Origin: Isoetes taiwanensis
Taxonomy: Eukaryota > Streptophyta > Lycopodiopsida > Isoetales > Isoetaceae
Reading direction: 5' to 3'
Length of the DNA stretch: 64,000 nucleotides
Assembly: GCA_021234155.1 (NCBI GenBank)
Contig: JAJEKV010000567.1
Coordinates: 62,001 to 126,000, forward strand
Made by a program: the position numbers and the translations under genes. A model generated the notes under the pieces. The model was not told the origin of the DNA. It was given only the letters and a program-made list of their open reading frames with translations, and did not search any database. This document shows, piece by piece, positions 10,171 to 21,640 of the stretch. Position 1 is the first letter of the stretch; each line of letters begins with the position of its first letter.

Positions 10171-11113
10171 CTATTCTTGAAATTGCCAAGATGATGGATT
10201 ATCCTCTAGGAACTTCTTCATTTGGGCTGTTCCTACCGAATGACCCAAGTTCCTAAGGACGTTGATTGAAGATCCACCCCGAAAGCTTCCGCCAAATCTT
10301 CTATCCCTGGGCCGAGGTATAGGCGTCCTTTGCCAGTCTTCCCCCGCCGTCATGAAGGTATGGCGGAAAAAAATATCGAAGTGCTACCGCCTTCTTCACC
10401 GGATGGCATACCGTGTTGGGAGCTAGCCGAGCATTCCGCCAAAGCCCCGAGAGCGCAATTAGCATCGAGACTCCTTCTTCGCCCACGGGGGTGAATTTTG
10501 CGTGAATTACCGCTATTCTTCCGTCCATCGTTAGGGAAGGTAATACCGCGAACGACATCATTGTGTGTGACGGGTCCCGCCTCCTCGCCTCCAACTCAGG
10601 TTCGCTGGCATAGTCATCTAATTTCCACCGGTGAGCTCCCCTCAGAACGGGCTCGCGCCGGTTTCCTCGAGGTCGAATCCACCTCTTTCTCTGGGAGGGT
10701 CGCCGAGGAACTTGCCGTTAAGATGTTCGAGGTCTTTGTGCGGATCCCCATCCGCTCTCGAACGCACATGAACCCTTTTCCTCCGGCCGTAGTTGCCGCT
10801 TCTATAATCCGCCGGATGTTGTTGTCAGGCTTGAATATCGGAGGTCGAATTTCTCCCGCAGTGTCGGCTTCCCTTACTTGAGTGGAAGTCGGAGGTTCTC
10901 TGGACGATGAAGTCGCCCGTGTCCTTTTCCGTGAGTTGGTGCAAAGCAGCTCATCGGGTTGATAATTCTTCCCCTCGCACCGGGAGGTTCTCGATGTCGC
11001 CAGGAGCAAATACTCTTTCGACGATGATGCGCGCCGGGGGCTAGGCTGCTGATGCCTAGCCCCATGGGTGGCGCTGATCCCCGAGTTCTAGGTTTCTTCG
11101 AACTCCCCTGCAA
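10171..11113 (-). other. coding-like GC-rich region, family unknown
   Basis: Overlapping - strand frames (11113-10874, 11009-10614, 10594-10301, 10353-10171) show protein-like text that switches frame, as in a once-continuous ORF broken by indels. Visible segments include PDNNIRRIIEAATTAGGKGF, ALSGLWRNARLAPNT, VALRYFFPPYLHD and SVGTAQMKKFLEDNPSSWQF. A disordered Arg/Ser/Pro-rich stretch comes first (11113-10900) and a more globular part follows, which is reminiscent of a nucleic-acid-coating protein (Gag or capsid type). I do not recognise a specific family and do not assign one. The GC content and CpG density are unlike both flanks. Confidence 0.3.
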
Positions 11114-11985
11114 CTCTTGTTACGCTTAGCCGCCGCTCTTCCATTTGGTCGAGGCTCGGCGTGAGTCGCCATCTTCTTCCTCTAACTCCTCGTCTTCTTT
11201 TTTCCTTCTTGCTCCCCATTTAGATGCAGAAAGGAGCATTTGAAGTCAGCCGTGGCTAATGGGTCCACGCCCATGGGGAATGGAGGTTTCTCCCATGGGG
11301 TTCTCGGCACGATTGGGTAAGAAAAAATGGCTAAGGCAAAGATTGAAAAGAAGTACTTGGTCCGTTGATGATCCCGGGACCATTGGCTCGGACATCTTAT
11401 TTGGGCCTTGTTTGTGAGGTACTTGGCAATATTTGGGACATCGCCTAAAAGGCCGCTTTGAAGAGATTGCCCAGGGGACAAAGTAACCTATGCAAGGTGG
11501 GGTTGCACTAAAGATGGTCCTACCCTAGCTTGGAACTTCGGACAGACTGCTATATAGGCCGGGTTCGTGGTAAGGTTGCTTATCTATTTCTTCCGGAAAA
11601 ACACGGAAAAATGTCATCGACATCACCGGCAACATGAGGGCCGGGCTTTTGTATTCATCGCCTCAAGTCCGAGGTTGCCATGGATCTAGCGAGGAAGAAA
11701 TTAGCAAATGGATGCAAGAGCACCGTGAGCCGGGAAATCGGGCTAAGGGGCAGAGCAAACTCTTAGGGTGCTACGAAGAAATGAGGGACCTATTTATAGA
11801 AAGGGAAAAAACCTAATTTTTGGGTGACTTGGAAAATTCTTGAGTTGGGCAATTCTAGCCTATATTGAGGTCTAAATGGGAATTGGAAGACTAATTTAAG
11901 GGTTTGAGCATGGTGGGTTACCTAAAGATCCTAACATAACAAGTTGGAGATCATTTGGACAAGTTATGGTGAAGGAATGGTAGGA
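11114..11985. other. unclassified interval
   Basis: Mixed-composition sequence with several short frames and no motif I recognise. It leads into the first palindrome. Confidence 0.3.
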
Positions 11986-12056
11986 GGTCTCACAGTAGCG
12001 CCTGCGCTCAAAAGCTACACTTTAGTTTCTTGACCAGCGCCGCGTGTGAGACATCA
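11986..12056. repeat. palindromic repeat copy 1 (GGTCTCA...TGAGAC)
   Basis: A 71 bp unit starts GGTCTCACAGTAGCG, has the core GCTCAAAAGCTACACTTTAG and TTTCTTGA, and ends CGCGTGTGAGACATCA. The ends (GTCTCA / TGAGAC) and the core (..AAACTAAA / TTTAGTTT.. in sister copies) are both self-complementary, so it can fold into a nested hairpin. Confidence 0.65.
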
Positions 12057-12185
12057 ATCCCATTTGATCAAAACATGTCCAATTTGGGTAAAATAAGGGT
12101 GTAAGGATGACGGGGACTCATCAAATTAGGCAGAATTAACCCCTTACTTGGTCAATTTAGAGCTGTTTTGGGCAAATTTGGGCAA

Positions 12186-12250
12186 GGTCTCGTGTAACTG
12201 CTCAAAAACTAAACTTTAGTTTCTTTTACAGTAGCGACGCAGAGACATCA
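12186..12250. repeat. palindromic repeat copy 2
   Basis: A 65 bp unit starts GGTCTCGTGTAACTGCTC, has the core CAAAAACTAAACTTTAGTTT, and ends GCGACGCAGAGACATCA. It starts exactly 200 bp after copy 1 starts and shares the core and terminal sequences. Confidence 0.65.
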
Positions 12251-12419
12251 CACTTATTGGTCCAAATTGTGCTATTTTACTAAAACAAAAGCTACTACTT
12301 GCTAACTTGTCCTAATTAAACAAGTTTAGACACATAAAGTACTCAAAATTGATTTATATTACAAAATTTTTTGATTAGTTACAAAATGTTTATTTGGGAT
12401 CTCCCTTAATTAAGCTAGC

Positions 12420-13840
12420 TAAATGCATGTCCTTCCTCATGAGGGTTACTCGCTTTGCATGAACAAAGGCAAGCCGTCGAAGTCTTCAAAATGTTGCACT
12501 ATCCTCCGCCACCGGCTCTATAGTGCCAAAGAAAGATCTCATCTGCGGACCCTCATATCGGGTGTTGAAGTCTTGCATGACTTCTCTAACTAACCGAGCA
12601 AAGGGGGCTGCCTTGGGGAATTAGGAGGGACCAACTGCTTGTTGGGAAGTGCCTAATCTCTCTTAGTGCTCTCTTCTCGGTCTCCTTCCCATCGGAGCTT
12701 CTTCTTGGCTGGCTTCTTAGGGGCCTTGGGGCTTTGGTGGTGGCGGCCTTAGTGTGCGGCTCTTGGTTGGATGTCGCCCTCGATGGTCCAGTACCACGTT
12801 CTCGATAGTAGGGTTTGTAAGCCTCCCACTTCTTCTTCATATGCGCTCATGTTCCCTCATCTTCCTTTCATAGATCTTGCGGGGTCAAAATTTGGACATA
12901 GGACTCTCGGGCAGGTGGTCGTTTTCTTCTGTCCCAGAGTGGTGCCAGGGGGTACGCGCCCAATTAGGGGCTCCTCAGTCGGGGTGCTCTTCAGTGCGGG
13001 TATTGCTGCTCATCACACAGGGGTTTTAGAAGAGCTTCCACCTTTTGTTGGGGGTTGAAGTCTTAGATCTTGAGATCGTCGGGGAGGGGGCTGGTCGGTG
13101 GCGGTGGATTGATGATCCGCGATCTTAGGATTGGGGCTTCTTTGTTTCTTGGAACTTCCTTGGAAGGCTTCCTTGAAACCCACCACAAATTTCCCCTTCT
13201 TCTTCTTCCCCGGTTCCCTGCACTGCTTCGCCTCCTCCTCCCTCCTTCTTCCTCTTCTTTTCTTCCCTCTTCCTTTCTCGGTGGCGTAACTGGCCGTGCT
13301 TCACGACCTAAGCGCCCGCGAGGTCTTCTTCCTCCGCCGGCTCAAGCTACCTAAACCCATTTTTCCCTCTCGCTCCTCGGCCTCCTTCTTCGCGGATCCG
13401 GCTTGAGTTGCTCTTCAATGAATGGCTGCAGGTGTGACCTCACCGCTCCTCCGCGGGCCTTGGTTCTCCTTTCTCTGCATGCTCCTCCTCTTCCTCTTGC
13501 TGACTCATTTTCTGCATCCAGGAGTGCCGTCTTCTTCCCGATTCGTCTGGTCCATCTCCTCGTTCGCCTCCTCTCTCGGTGGGATCCTTCCCTATTGTGC
13601 TCATCGGAAGGTTCTCCCTCGCCGAAGAAGAAGATTGACCGCTGGTGTTAAGGAGGCGCCCGGATGCATCCGATCATCATCTTTGGCGGGCATTTGGTTG
13701 ATTCTGGCCTGGAGGGCTTTCCCCGGTACTGTTTTGTTAGGGCCATATTTTGACGGATCGACGATCGGATGTCGGGCCCCAAAGATCGCCTTTAGGGAGC
13801 TTTTAGGAGCAGATTTTAAGGCGGAACGCATAAAATGAGG
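12420..13840 (-). other. coding-like GC-rich region, family unknown, between palindrome pairs
   Basis: The - strand has protein-like text in alternating frames: a long Lys/Glu/Arg/Ser-rich, probably disordered part (13650-12900), EEVGGLQTLLSRTWYWTIEG near 12820, then KKKWEAYKPYYRERGTGPSR (12840-12780), and DFNTRYEGPQMRSFFGTIEP (about 12575-12515). Overlapping + strand frames (for example 13422-13838) are Leu/Ser/Pro-rich mirror images and look like shadows. A basic disordered N-part followed by a compact domain would suit a gag or LINE ORF1-like product, but I recognise no signature. It is bracketed by palindrome pairs at 11986/12186 and 13966/14157. Confidence 0.3.
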
Positions 13841-13965
13841 GGGTCTACATCTATTTATAGCTTTGACAATTTTAGGTCAAGATTCAAGTTGTTTCTATTT
13901 AACGTGCGGGGCACCTATCGAATTTAAAACATACACTTATTTGAGAAGTTTTCTAATTAATTATT

Positions 13966-14036
13966 GGTCTCGAACGCTGCGCCTTGCTCAAAAAACTAGA
14001 GTTTAGTTTTTTAGACCCAGTATGACGATGTGAATC
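13966..14036. repeat. palindromic repeat copy 3
   Basis: A 71 bp unit starts GGTCTCGAACGCTGCG, with the core CTCAAAAAACTAGAGTTTAG and TTTTTTAGACC, ending near GACGATGTGAATC. It is more degenerate at the right edge than the other copies. Confidence 0.55.
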
Positions 14037-14156
14037 TTGCACATTTTGAGTAATTTAAGTGATTGAAACATACTATTCTAATTAATTCTTACCTTAGAAC
14101 TCGCCTTACCCTATTACTTTTCTCAAATTCATCAAATTTTAAGGTGTTCTTATTCA

Positions 14157-14226
14157 ATGTCTCATTGTAGCCCCCGCTCAAAAACTAAAGTTTAGTTCTT
14201 TGACCAGGCGACGCGGTGAGACCACC
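14157..14226. repeat. palindromic repeat copy 4
   Basis: A 70 bp unit reads TGTCTCATTGTAG, core GCTCAAAAACTAAAGTTTAG, TTCTTTGACCAGGCGACGCG and GTGAGACCA. The AAACTAAA/GTTTAG core and the GTCTCA/TGAGAC ends are complementary. It starts about 191 bp after copy 3, close to the 200 bp spacing of copies 1 and 2. Confidence 0.65.
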
Positions 14227-14239
14227 TTGCCCGAGAAGG

Positions 14240-15760
14240 TTTTTGGGCATAAACTACAAAAATGAGAAAACAAAAAATGAAAAAAATTTCCACTTATCGA
14301 GGTTTGAGGATCCTATCAAATTAGTACTATCGGGAGCATGGTCGCTTTGCTCTTGGTCTCCAAGAACATTGCTCGATACCACCGTGGCGTCCCCTACTCA
14401 TATAATTATGCCCGCACGTATATAAACAGGAGTTCATTCCCCATGGATACCAGCTCCATATCGATATGGGGCCCTCCACATGTCACCGTGACCGCTTTGC
14501 TCCGGGAAGAGTGAAGGGGTCATTTTACCCCGCCTCCCTCGTGGCCTACCTAGGCTGCGAAGCGTAAAACATACATGTCAAGACACATAACATCACATAT
14601 CCACCTCGTAGGGTGGTACATCACATCTCAAGATATGCAAAGATCAGACAATGGAAGTGGGTTCCTACCCAAGGCTCGCACACGGGATGGACCGACAAGC
14701 TTGGGCCTCCCGAAGTTCATTGCAGATGTAATCATGACAATGGATTGGGCTGGCATAAGAACATGGCATTGAGTTGTCCACTCCATCCGCCCCTCTGTGC
14801 ACACTTTGAGGTGAGTAGGTTGAAAAGTGTTGGGACCCGACCGTAGGGCTCGGCCGGATGCATAGCCAAAGGGCTATTCCTCGGGTTGCATCTCCCCGCC
14901 CGATGGGGGCGTGTAGGGATCACTCCCACCGTAGATCTCCATGCCGACCCAAGGTGACTAAAGGGCCACCGCCCAGACCGGACTTAACCCATTGGAAGGT
15001 GAACTCCACCCGGGGGTGTAGAGCCCATGCCTTACCCACACTCCGGCAAAGCCATTAGACCTTGTCACTGATTCCGGTAGGACTTACACACCGAGGAATC
15101 GGTCAAGGGTCCAACACCGAACCTCCTTCTAAGCCGGCCCGGCCCCTTCACCCACAACTAGGTGGGGTTCTTGTACACAGGCTAAATCTAGTAATGCACT
15201 AAGAGGGACTATCTAGGAGCATCATCTACTAAGCTTCAAGTCCTCTACCCCTCCCCTTTCCCCAATACAATGAGTCCCTGAGAATACATCCAATTCATCA
15301 TATCAACATAAGTAATAAAGAGCTAAAGCTATCTCATAGAGTTAGGTTCTTTAGTTAGAGTCAATCTAGGGATCCTTGGTTACTAAGGGTGATTTAATAG
15401 GCTAAACCCTCTCGGGTTGAAGGCCGGAATAAGGTTTTAGGCTATTCAATCAACTAAATACCTAGTCCCTCGTTCACTCCTCTCGATCTAGCGCCCGTCC
15501 ATGTCTACGTTTCGCTCGGGAATGGGTCGGGGATGATCGACAGCCGGGCGCAGACCCGGTCATCGAGGGAGTTGGAGTTGACTCCTTAGGCCGAAAAGGA
15601 GCCTCGGAATGTGCGGGACGAAAAAAGGAGGAATTAGGGTTTTGTTACCTTACATAGGCTCCAAGTTAGGGTTAGGGTTTCCATGACCCTTGGGTTTACC
15701 TTTTAATGGGTTAAGGTCTTAAGTGCGCGACATTGTTAAGTGTAAGACTCCTGCAAGTTG
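14240..15760. other. unclassified GC-rich interval, probably old transposon sequence
   Basis: CpG-rich text resembling retrotransposon leader or LTR sequence, with no conserved protein motif on either strand. A TTAGGGTTAGGGTTT run at 15666-15680 matches about two plant telomere units, too short to be significant. Confidence 0.3.
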
Positions 15761-17570
15761 CCCCCTAGGGCATCTTGCTTAAGGCATATCGCCGTCCGAC
15801 ATGTCGCATTGAGCTGGGCGGGTACGCAGATCCGGCAGCAGACGGGTATACATCGCGGGGACCATATATATAAATCGAACGCCACACATATCCAACATGG
15901 TTTCTCTCGATCAATTTCAAGTCAGCTCCGATGTCCCTTTAGAAATAGCTCCATTCCAGTCTTATTCATGTTCTTTTAATTATTGAATAATGCTTTGAAA
16001 TAACAAGTGAAGGTATACCACATCAATGCTTCTTTCTAAGATCTTATCCTATGAGTTAATGCATTAGGTTGAATGGTTTCCCACATCAGCAAGAAGATTA
16101 TATTCAGACGGTCGGGAACACGGCTCATTTGATTCAGTTTTAGATTTATAAGACAATAAATCATTCTGCATTGATAGTCTATTTTCTTTATCAGACGGCT
16201 GTAAGAAAATCTTCATGGAGCCATTCTTGAATTATTTGAAGCATCTGGATACTATGTGAATTCATAGCCTATCATTTAAAGCATATGAAAGAAATAGAAG
16301 CGACACCCTTTCCTTCATAACTTTGTATTGGTATTATTTAGGAATCATCAGAATTCAATTCAACTCAATTTTTATTTATGCAATGTTGTAGACATATTTG
16401 ACTCAAATTTGATTCAAAATGCAGCTCAGATGTTGTGCTTGCAATTGTTTAGATTGGAAAAGTGTTTATATTGGAAAAATGTTGCTCTGAAATGTGGCTT
16501 TCATATCATGCTTGCAATTGTTAGGTTATGAAGGTGTGTATATTGGGTCACATTCACTAGGAATTACGATGTCTAATATTAACACCATTAGAGTTCTGCA
16601 ATCCTTTCTCCGCTTGGGTTCATTTCAAGACAGATTGTCCTCCATCATCATCATTTTACTGGAATTGCCATGTTAGTGAGATGTCTTGAGATGTCCTGCG
16701 ATCTGTACGACATCTCGACTCCATTGCACAAAAACATTAGAGGAACAAGCCAAATTCATATGTGCATCTAAGGACATTTTGACAACTTTACAACGATGAC
16801 TCTGACCTCTGTCGAGATTTATATTTAACTATCATCAACTATTTACATTTGGGCTATTTGTATCTGGCTGACTCAACAGACCTATAGTTCCATTATGTTT
16901 TTAGGTTGGCTCGCATCCAGTGGTGATGGCTTTCTCCGTCCTCTTATTTTACCTATTTTCGTGATTTACATTTGCTTTCGTAGTCCTTTCATCCCTTTAT
17001 GATTTTGGGGGCTTCCTAGAAGAACCCCAATGGTGTCGTAGATCTTTGCATCAGAATATAATATGTATGCAAAACTAGCAAATGATGGTCATGATGGTTG
17101 ATCCAATAGGCCAATCTTGATATTGGACCACCATTTATAATGACAGTTGTGTGTAGCTTTATAGATCATAAACTTGGAAAATAAGTTTATTAATCCAAAT
17201 ACTCTTTTGAATCAACTTTTAGGATGTGCAAGAGAGCTGTTTTGTTTAACACACTACTCAAGCCAACACAAAGCTAACAAAAAGCCTGCGGAATGTTTAA
17301 AAGCAAGTATATTCCCCATACAACAATCTGTAAACGCTTTACATATCTGATATGCAAGTTTAAAGAGAGGATAGAGGTTTTCAAAACCATGAAAATATGC
17401 AATGCAACTCAGTCGGTTTCGCCTAACTGTAGACCATAGCAATAGCTCTAGGGATTGATATAAAACTATTTGAACACCATAAATGCTTTTCAAAAGAGAA
17501 GGTCATCAAATTAAGATATCTCTTTATGTTCTCCATACACTCTTCTAGATAAGAGATAATAGAATAGATT
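15760..17570. other. AT-rich interval without a recognisable gene
   Basis: There is a small imperfect tandem duplication at about 16436-16546 (TGCTTGCAATTGTT repeated 72 bp apart). Otherwise I see only short frames and no domain. Confidence 0.35.
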
Positions 17571-17779
17571 TTCTTATCGTCCTCGGAGACCCATTGGCCT
17601 CTGGGACCCAAACAAAAAGAGAGCAGCAAGCGTATTACTCTCCGGATTAAAAAAACCATGCCCCGAAGGGTTTTCGAGGGAAAAACCTTAGTAGTAATTA
17701 TATAAGTATGTTGGTACACTATACAATTGTATAGGACAATTCAGTACTGTCCCGGATGACACAACTGAGTCCGTGTATC
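17571..17779 (-). mobile_element. LINE-1, 3' terminal part
   Basis: The sequence from TTATCGTCCTCGGAGACC through GGGTTTTCGAGGGAAAAACC to GTCCCGGATGACAC is the 3' end (on the - strand) of the LINE family also seen at 36603, 57346 and 63018. It carries the conserved stem-loop (TATTACT...AGTAATA at 17633-17700). Its body continues after an insertion, at 18505. Confidence 0.65.
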
Positions 17780-18504
17780 CAAGGTAAATTTTAAGGGCCC
17801 TAGATGTTTTTCTATTCAATTGAAGTTTGGCTAAACCTATGAAAAACAGAAGTTCATAGATTGTCTTTTTGGCGAAATTTGATAGCATGAAATTTATATT
17901 TATATGATATGAATTTTTTGTGCTGACGATTTGTTTTTTGGTTGGTAGCTAAAGTGCAACTATTTAACTTCAAAGTACATCAATGACAATTGATTCAATA
18001 TGCTTTTATAACAAAATGATAACATAGATGTTCAAAATACAATAAGGAACAAACAAAATCATTTGAAGGAACACATATATTTAAGTTGAGGTTCAATGTA
18101 TCCAAATGCCTAACTTGGTGCATGGAGCCCGCATTAGGGTCACTATTAATGCTCACTACATAACATTCTTCATAATATATTTAACCTAAACAACTTATAG
18201 ATTCAAATCAAAGCATGATTGAGATAGCTAATGGTGATAGCGAAATGAAATAGGTTCCTGAATAGATTCAGCATGGCTATTTGGATTGATCCGGGTGTGC
18301 TTGATCAGCTTCAGAGAAGGCTATTTAACATGCTACGCTATAGCCAATCCTGGCTAAATCCTAGACGTCCAAAATCCCCCCATTTTGGAATGGATAAATT
18401 ATTATTTTTCGTAAGAAATTACCTTTATTAACTTTAGCCACAAAATTTGACTAAAGGTCTAAAAAATAGCCATTTGGCGAACTTTAGCCACTCTTTAATA
18501 CCCT
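17780..18504. mobile_element. ~725 bp insertion splitting LINE-1
   Basis: GTGTATC occurs on both sides (17773-17779 and 18505-18511), as expected for a target-site duplication. Removing the insert restores the order of the LINE seen uninterrupted at 36830 (ATATATCCATGACCTCCTGAAGG). The insert is AT-rich, non-coding, and has at best weak terminal inverted repeats. Its right end contains AACTTTAGCCACTC and a related TTTTAGCCACTTT string recurs near 20524. It is probably a non-autonomous DNA element; the superfamily is not determined. Confidence 0.45.
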
Positions 18505-19370
18505 GTGTATCAATAACCTTCTGAAGGTATGTCCCCAACAAGCCCACATACGCTGTATTCAATAACTCATGCAGTGGCTATTCAGGCACAACTAACTGAA
18601 TATACCGCGCTCGGATATGGACAAACGCTGGGCAGATCTAGAGGGCATGACATTCATCTTCAATGGCATCCTAGTGGCAACACTGACAAAGCCTATCCTC
18701 CCATGCTTCTAAGTCAAACGCCCCGTCTCAATGCGGAGACGATGTGAACCTGTGCGAATGGAAGCTATAAGTCTGCGCTTCTTCATGGGCAAATGGGTGC
18801 ACAAGTACTAGTGTGGGCCTCTCGTGAGTATAGGATCAACTTGCTGCTGATAGTGTGTCATCTTAAGGTGTGCCAGAGCATCTGCATCCCAGATATTGCG
18901 AAGGAAACTAGCATAGATACAACTTTAGTGCATTGTGATCCTTCGTTGTCCGTACTTGTACGCATCTGTTTGCCTGTACATCCCAATGTGAGAACCACTG
19001 AGCTTGCTTATCCTTCGAGCAGGCTTTGAGGCATTAGGGACCCATTGCTACGGCCAAAGCAAGGTTGGGCAAACGTGTAACACCCATAGCGATCATCTTC
19101 TGGAAGTAAATAATATGGCGTTCCAATACTGCCCGTTGAAGAGGTAGAAACCTGTTTCCTAGAGTAGGATCTGATATGGAACTGTGGATTTTACCCAAGG
19201 GCTCGTGCCAAGAAGGCTTTCTGCATCTGCTCGAGATCATTCCAAGTGGTAAGGGATGTTACCGGACCCCACATCTCTGCCCCGTACAGGAGAACCGGCT
19301 CGATCAAGGCCCTAAAGAGACGTGACTGGTGGCCCCAGGCATACAGAGGTAATGGATGTTGGGGACAAAA
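18505..19370 (-). pseudogene. LINE-1 ORF remnant (C-terminal region of the RT protein)
   Basis: The - strand of 19240-19034 reads HEPLGKIHSSISDPTLGNRF and then VLERHIIYFQKMIAMGVTRL, which parallels 37548-37330 (YFQKMVNMNDARLRNLVYIM) and 58139-57873 of the same LINE family. 18529-18760 corresponds to the Cys/His zinc-binding tail but is more eroded. It is inactive and 5'-truncated near 19370. Confidence 0.6.
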
Positions 19371-21089
19371 AACAAGTTATGAGGTCAGTATAGAGGGTTG
19401 ATTTCTGAATAACATAACGTAATCAACTTTGCTCTGACATTAAATGAAATATTAGCTTCATATTGCAGTGTAAAGTTCTATAGTTTGCTAAAGCCTACCA
19501 ATACCTCACTATAAAATCACTTCGACAAAAGTATTATACAAACAAAGACAACATCAAATTAAATTCATTATTTCTTGCACAATGGTTTTTTTCTCTCTTT
19601 ATTGATGAATCTTATAGCATTCCTGTATACCTTGCCCCCTTCAAACCACATTGCCTATTCTGGCCACCAATGAAACAACCACCTCTTCAAATTGTTACGA
19701 GCAGTCCTTTACCAAAGAAAAACCAAATCTATAAAATACCCACTTGTGCTACTATATGCTCAAAAAACCTAAGAGCCCAAAAGTAGATTAAGAATTGAAT
19801 TGAATTGACTTTTATCGTCCAAAAAACAAAAACCTTAGGCCCACCGCCGAAAAAAGAACCAATAATTACAGCCATTAGATCATTATATATACCTAGAATA
19901 TGCCTCAAAATGCCCAAAGTCACCCTCTCCCTAACGAGTTACCCCTTAATGAGGGCAATAAAAAGAGTTCTAGTTTATTCCAAGGAGTTCAATAGGACAA
20001 TGATGGTCAGATCCCTTTCTATTTCGTAGAATCAAGCATCATCCAATCCTCATTATAACTACAAGAAATTAATCGCGGCAACCTTGGCCGCCGCGAACAT
20101 TTCTTTTGTCCAACTCGCTGCAAAAGAGGTTTTACGTTAATTCAAGAGGATCTCAGGTCTGGACATGCTAAAAGTAACTAAAAATGTTCAATCTTGCAAT
20201 TCGAACTTCCATATTTACCAGAATATTTAAAAACAATGTGAAAACTCTAATTGAATATAAACTCTCTTTCTTGATCACCCCCTTCCCCCATTTTTTTTTT
20301 TTCTTTGTGCCCATCGATCGGAATGATCCATACTTGCAATTTTTAATATTCTACCTTCGTTCATGTGTTGTCGTAGCTTTGATTCTTCCCATCCCCCTTC
20401 GCCATAGCCCCTACCACCTACAATTTTATATCACGCGGCACGCCTTGGCAGTTGTCGAAAATTAGCAAAGGTAGTTGAATACTAATTGGACGAATTGACC
20501 ATTTTTTAAGTTGGCCATTTTTTAAGTTTTAGCCACTTTGATTCTGGTTAAGAAGGGTTGAAATTTACATTAAAGATATTTTATATCTAGTGGAATAATG
20601 TTAGAAGCTTCAAGCTATATTACCTGGAGGAATTTCTGTGAGATTCTAATACACCTGGCGGAATTCCATTTGTATTGAATCTCGTCTTAGTTTATTTTTA
20701 GGTGGTACACCTGATGATGGCTTCTCTGTCTGCATTGATGCATTTAAGCATTGAACACTTCAATGCACTCGGCCTTCATTATAGCGAGGAATGCTCTATT
20801 GCAAGTAGCGAATTTAGCATAGACAAATTTAAGCTTGCATTTGAAATGATGATGTTGGTCTTCTTCTTCTTCAATCCAGAACAGTTTTTAACATAAGCAG
20901 CACATCATATCTGTTCTTTGCTTTTAATTTCCTTCGTTTGAAGTCACTGCACTCTCGTGTATTTTGAACTCCACAATTTACTGAATACCACATCGAATGC
21001 TTTATTGTGCTATACTTGCATCTTTTATCTATCTACTTATCATATTTATTGGGAAAGCTTTAAAACATGCATAGTAAATGATATTTTCT
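19371..21089. other. AT-rich interval with one possible CACTA-type end
   Basis: No gene is recognised. A GAATTGAATTGAATTGACTT run at 19794-19813, followed by TTATCGTCC, resembles the tail and first bases of the LINE 3' end but matches for only about 12 bp. A poly-T run lies at 20291-20300. Confidence 0.3.
20058..20098. mobile_element. possible CACTA transposon terminus
   Basis: AACTACAAGAAATTAATCGC matches the plant CACTA terminal consensus CACTACAAGAAA except for the first two bases. It runs straight into a hairpin made of GCGGC...GCCGCCGCG. No partner inverted terminus was found in the window, so this may be a solitary end or chance. Confidence 0.3.
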
Positions 21090-21094
21090 TTCTG

Positions 21095-21640
21095 GATGCG
21101 GTATATTTTGCTCCTCCAACGAGCAGTTTGTATGTACATGACGATGATCTGTCTGAAGATGATCCATTTATACACCTTGCTGCAGATATTACATATTTCA
21201 AACAGAAAGGGTCAGTGTTTATATGTGGAGATTTTAATGCTAGAGTAGGAGGAAGACAAGCAAGCGATACATCACATGGAGTATGTGATTTATGGCTTCG
21301 GGGAGATACCACATGAGGAAACCGGGTGAAAAGAATCAAATTTTAAGGCGAGATGGCGATAGTAGGGGGCAATATCTCAATTAGAATTATGTGAATCAAT
21401 GGACATGGTGATATACAATGGAACCGATTCAAAATCAAGAGGCTTCACATGCCACAGACCACAGGGTTCCAGTGTAGTGTAGACTATCTCATTGGAGGAC
21501 CTCTACATGCATGTTTAATCTCGATTTTTGTGTCCAAAGGCGAAGCCAAACTTCGGATCATGCCATACTCAGATTTAAGATTCAGTGCGCAGCTCCATCA
21601 CAAAGGAATATTAAGCAAGAAGGCATGTTAAAGCTAAACA
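21095..21640 (+). pseudogene. LINE-2 AP-endonuclease remnant
   Basis: The frame around 21095-21315 reads DAVYFAPPTSSLYVHDDD and FKQKGSVFICGDFNARVG. GDFNAR (21226-21243) is the catalytic Asp/Asn motif of APE-like LINE endonucleases. After a frameshift, RRSQTSDHAILRFKIQ (about 21539-21586) matches the terminal SDHA/P motif with the catalytic Asp-His pair. The enzyme nicks the target DNA. The N-terminal part (the LN.RG and Glu motifs) is missing. Confidence 0.75.

Noticed and set aside
13422-13838. Long + strand frame with a hydrophobic, signal-like N-terminus
   Set aside because: It mirrors Lys/Glu-rich protein-like text on the - strand; Leu/Ser/Pro composition is what the complement of AAG/GAG-rich DNA gives. 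No motif supports the + strand.
15666-15680. TTAGGGTTAGGGTTT as an interstitial telomere
   Set aside because: Only about two units; this occurs often by chance in plant DNA.
19794-19860. Further LINE 3' end
   Set aside because: Only the tail-like repeat and about 12 bp match; the following stem-loop is absent.
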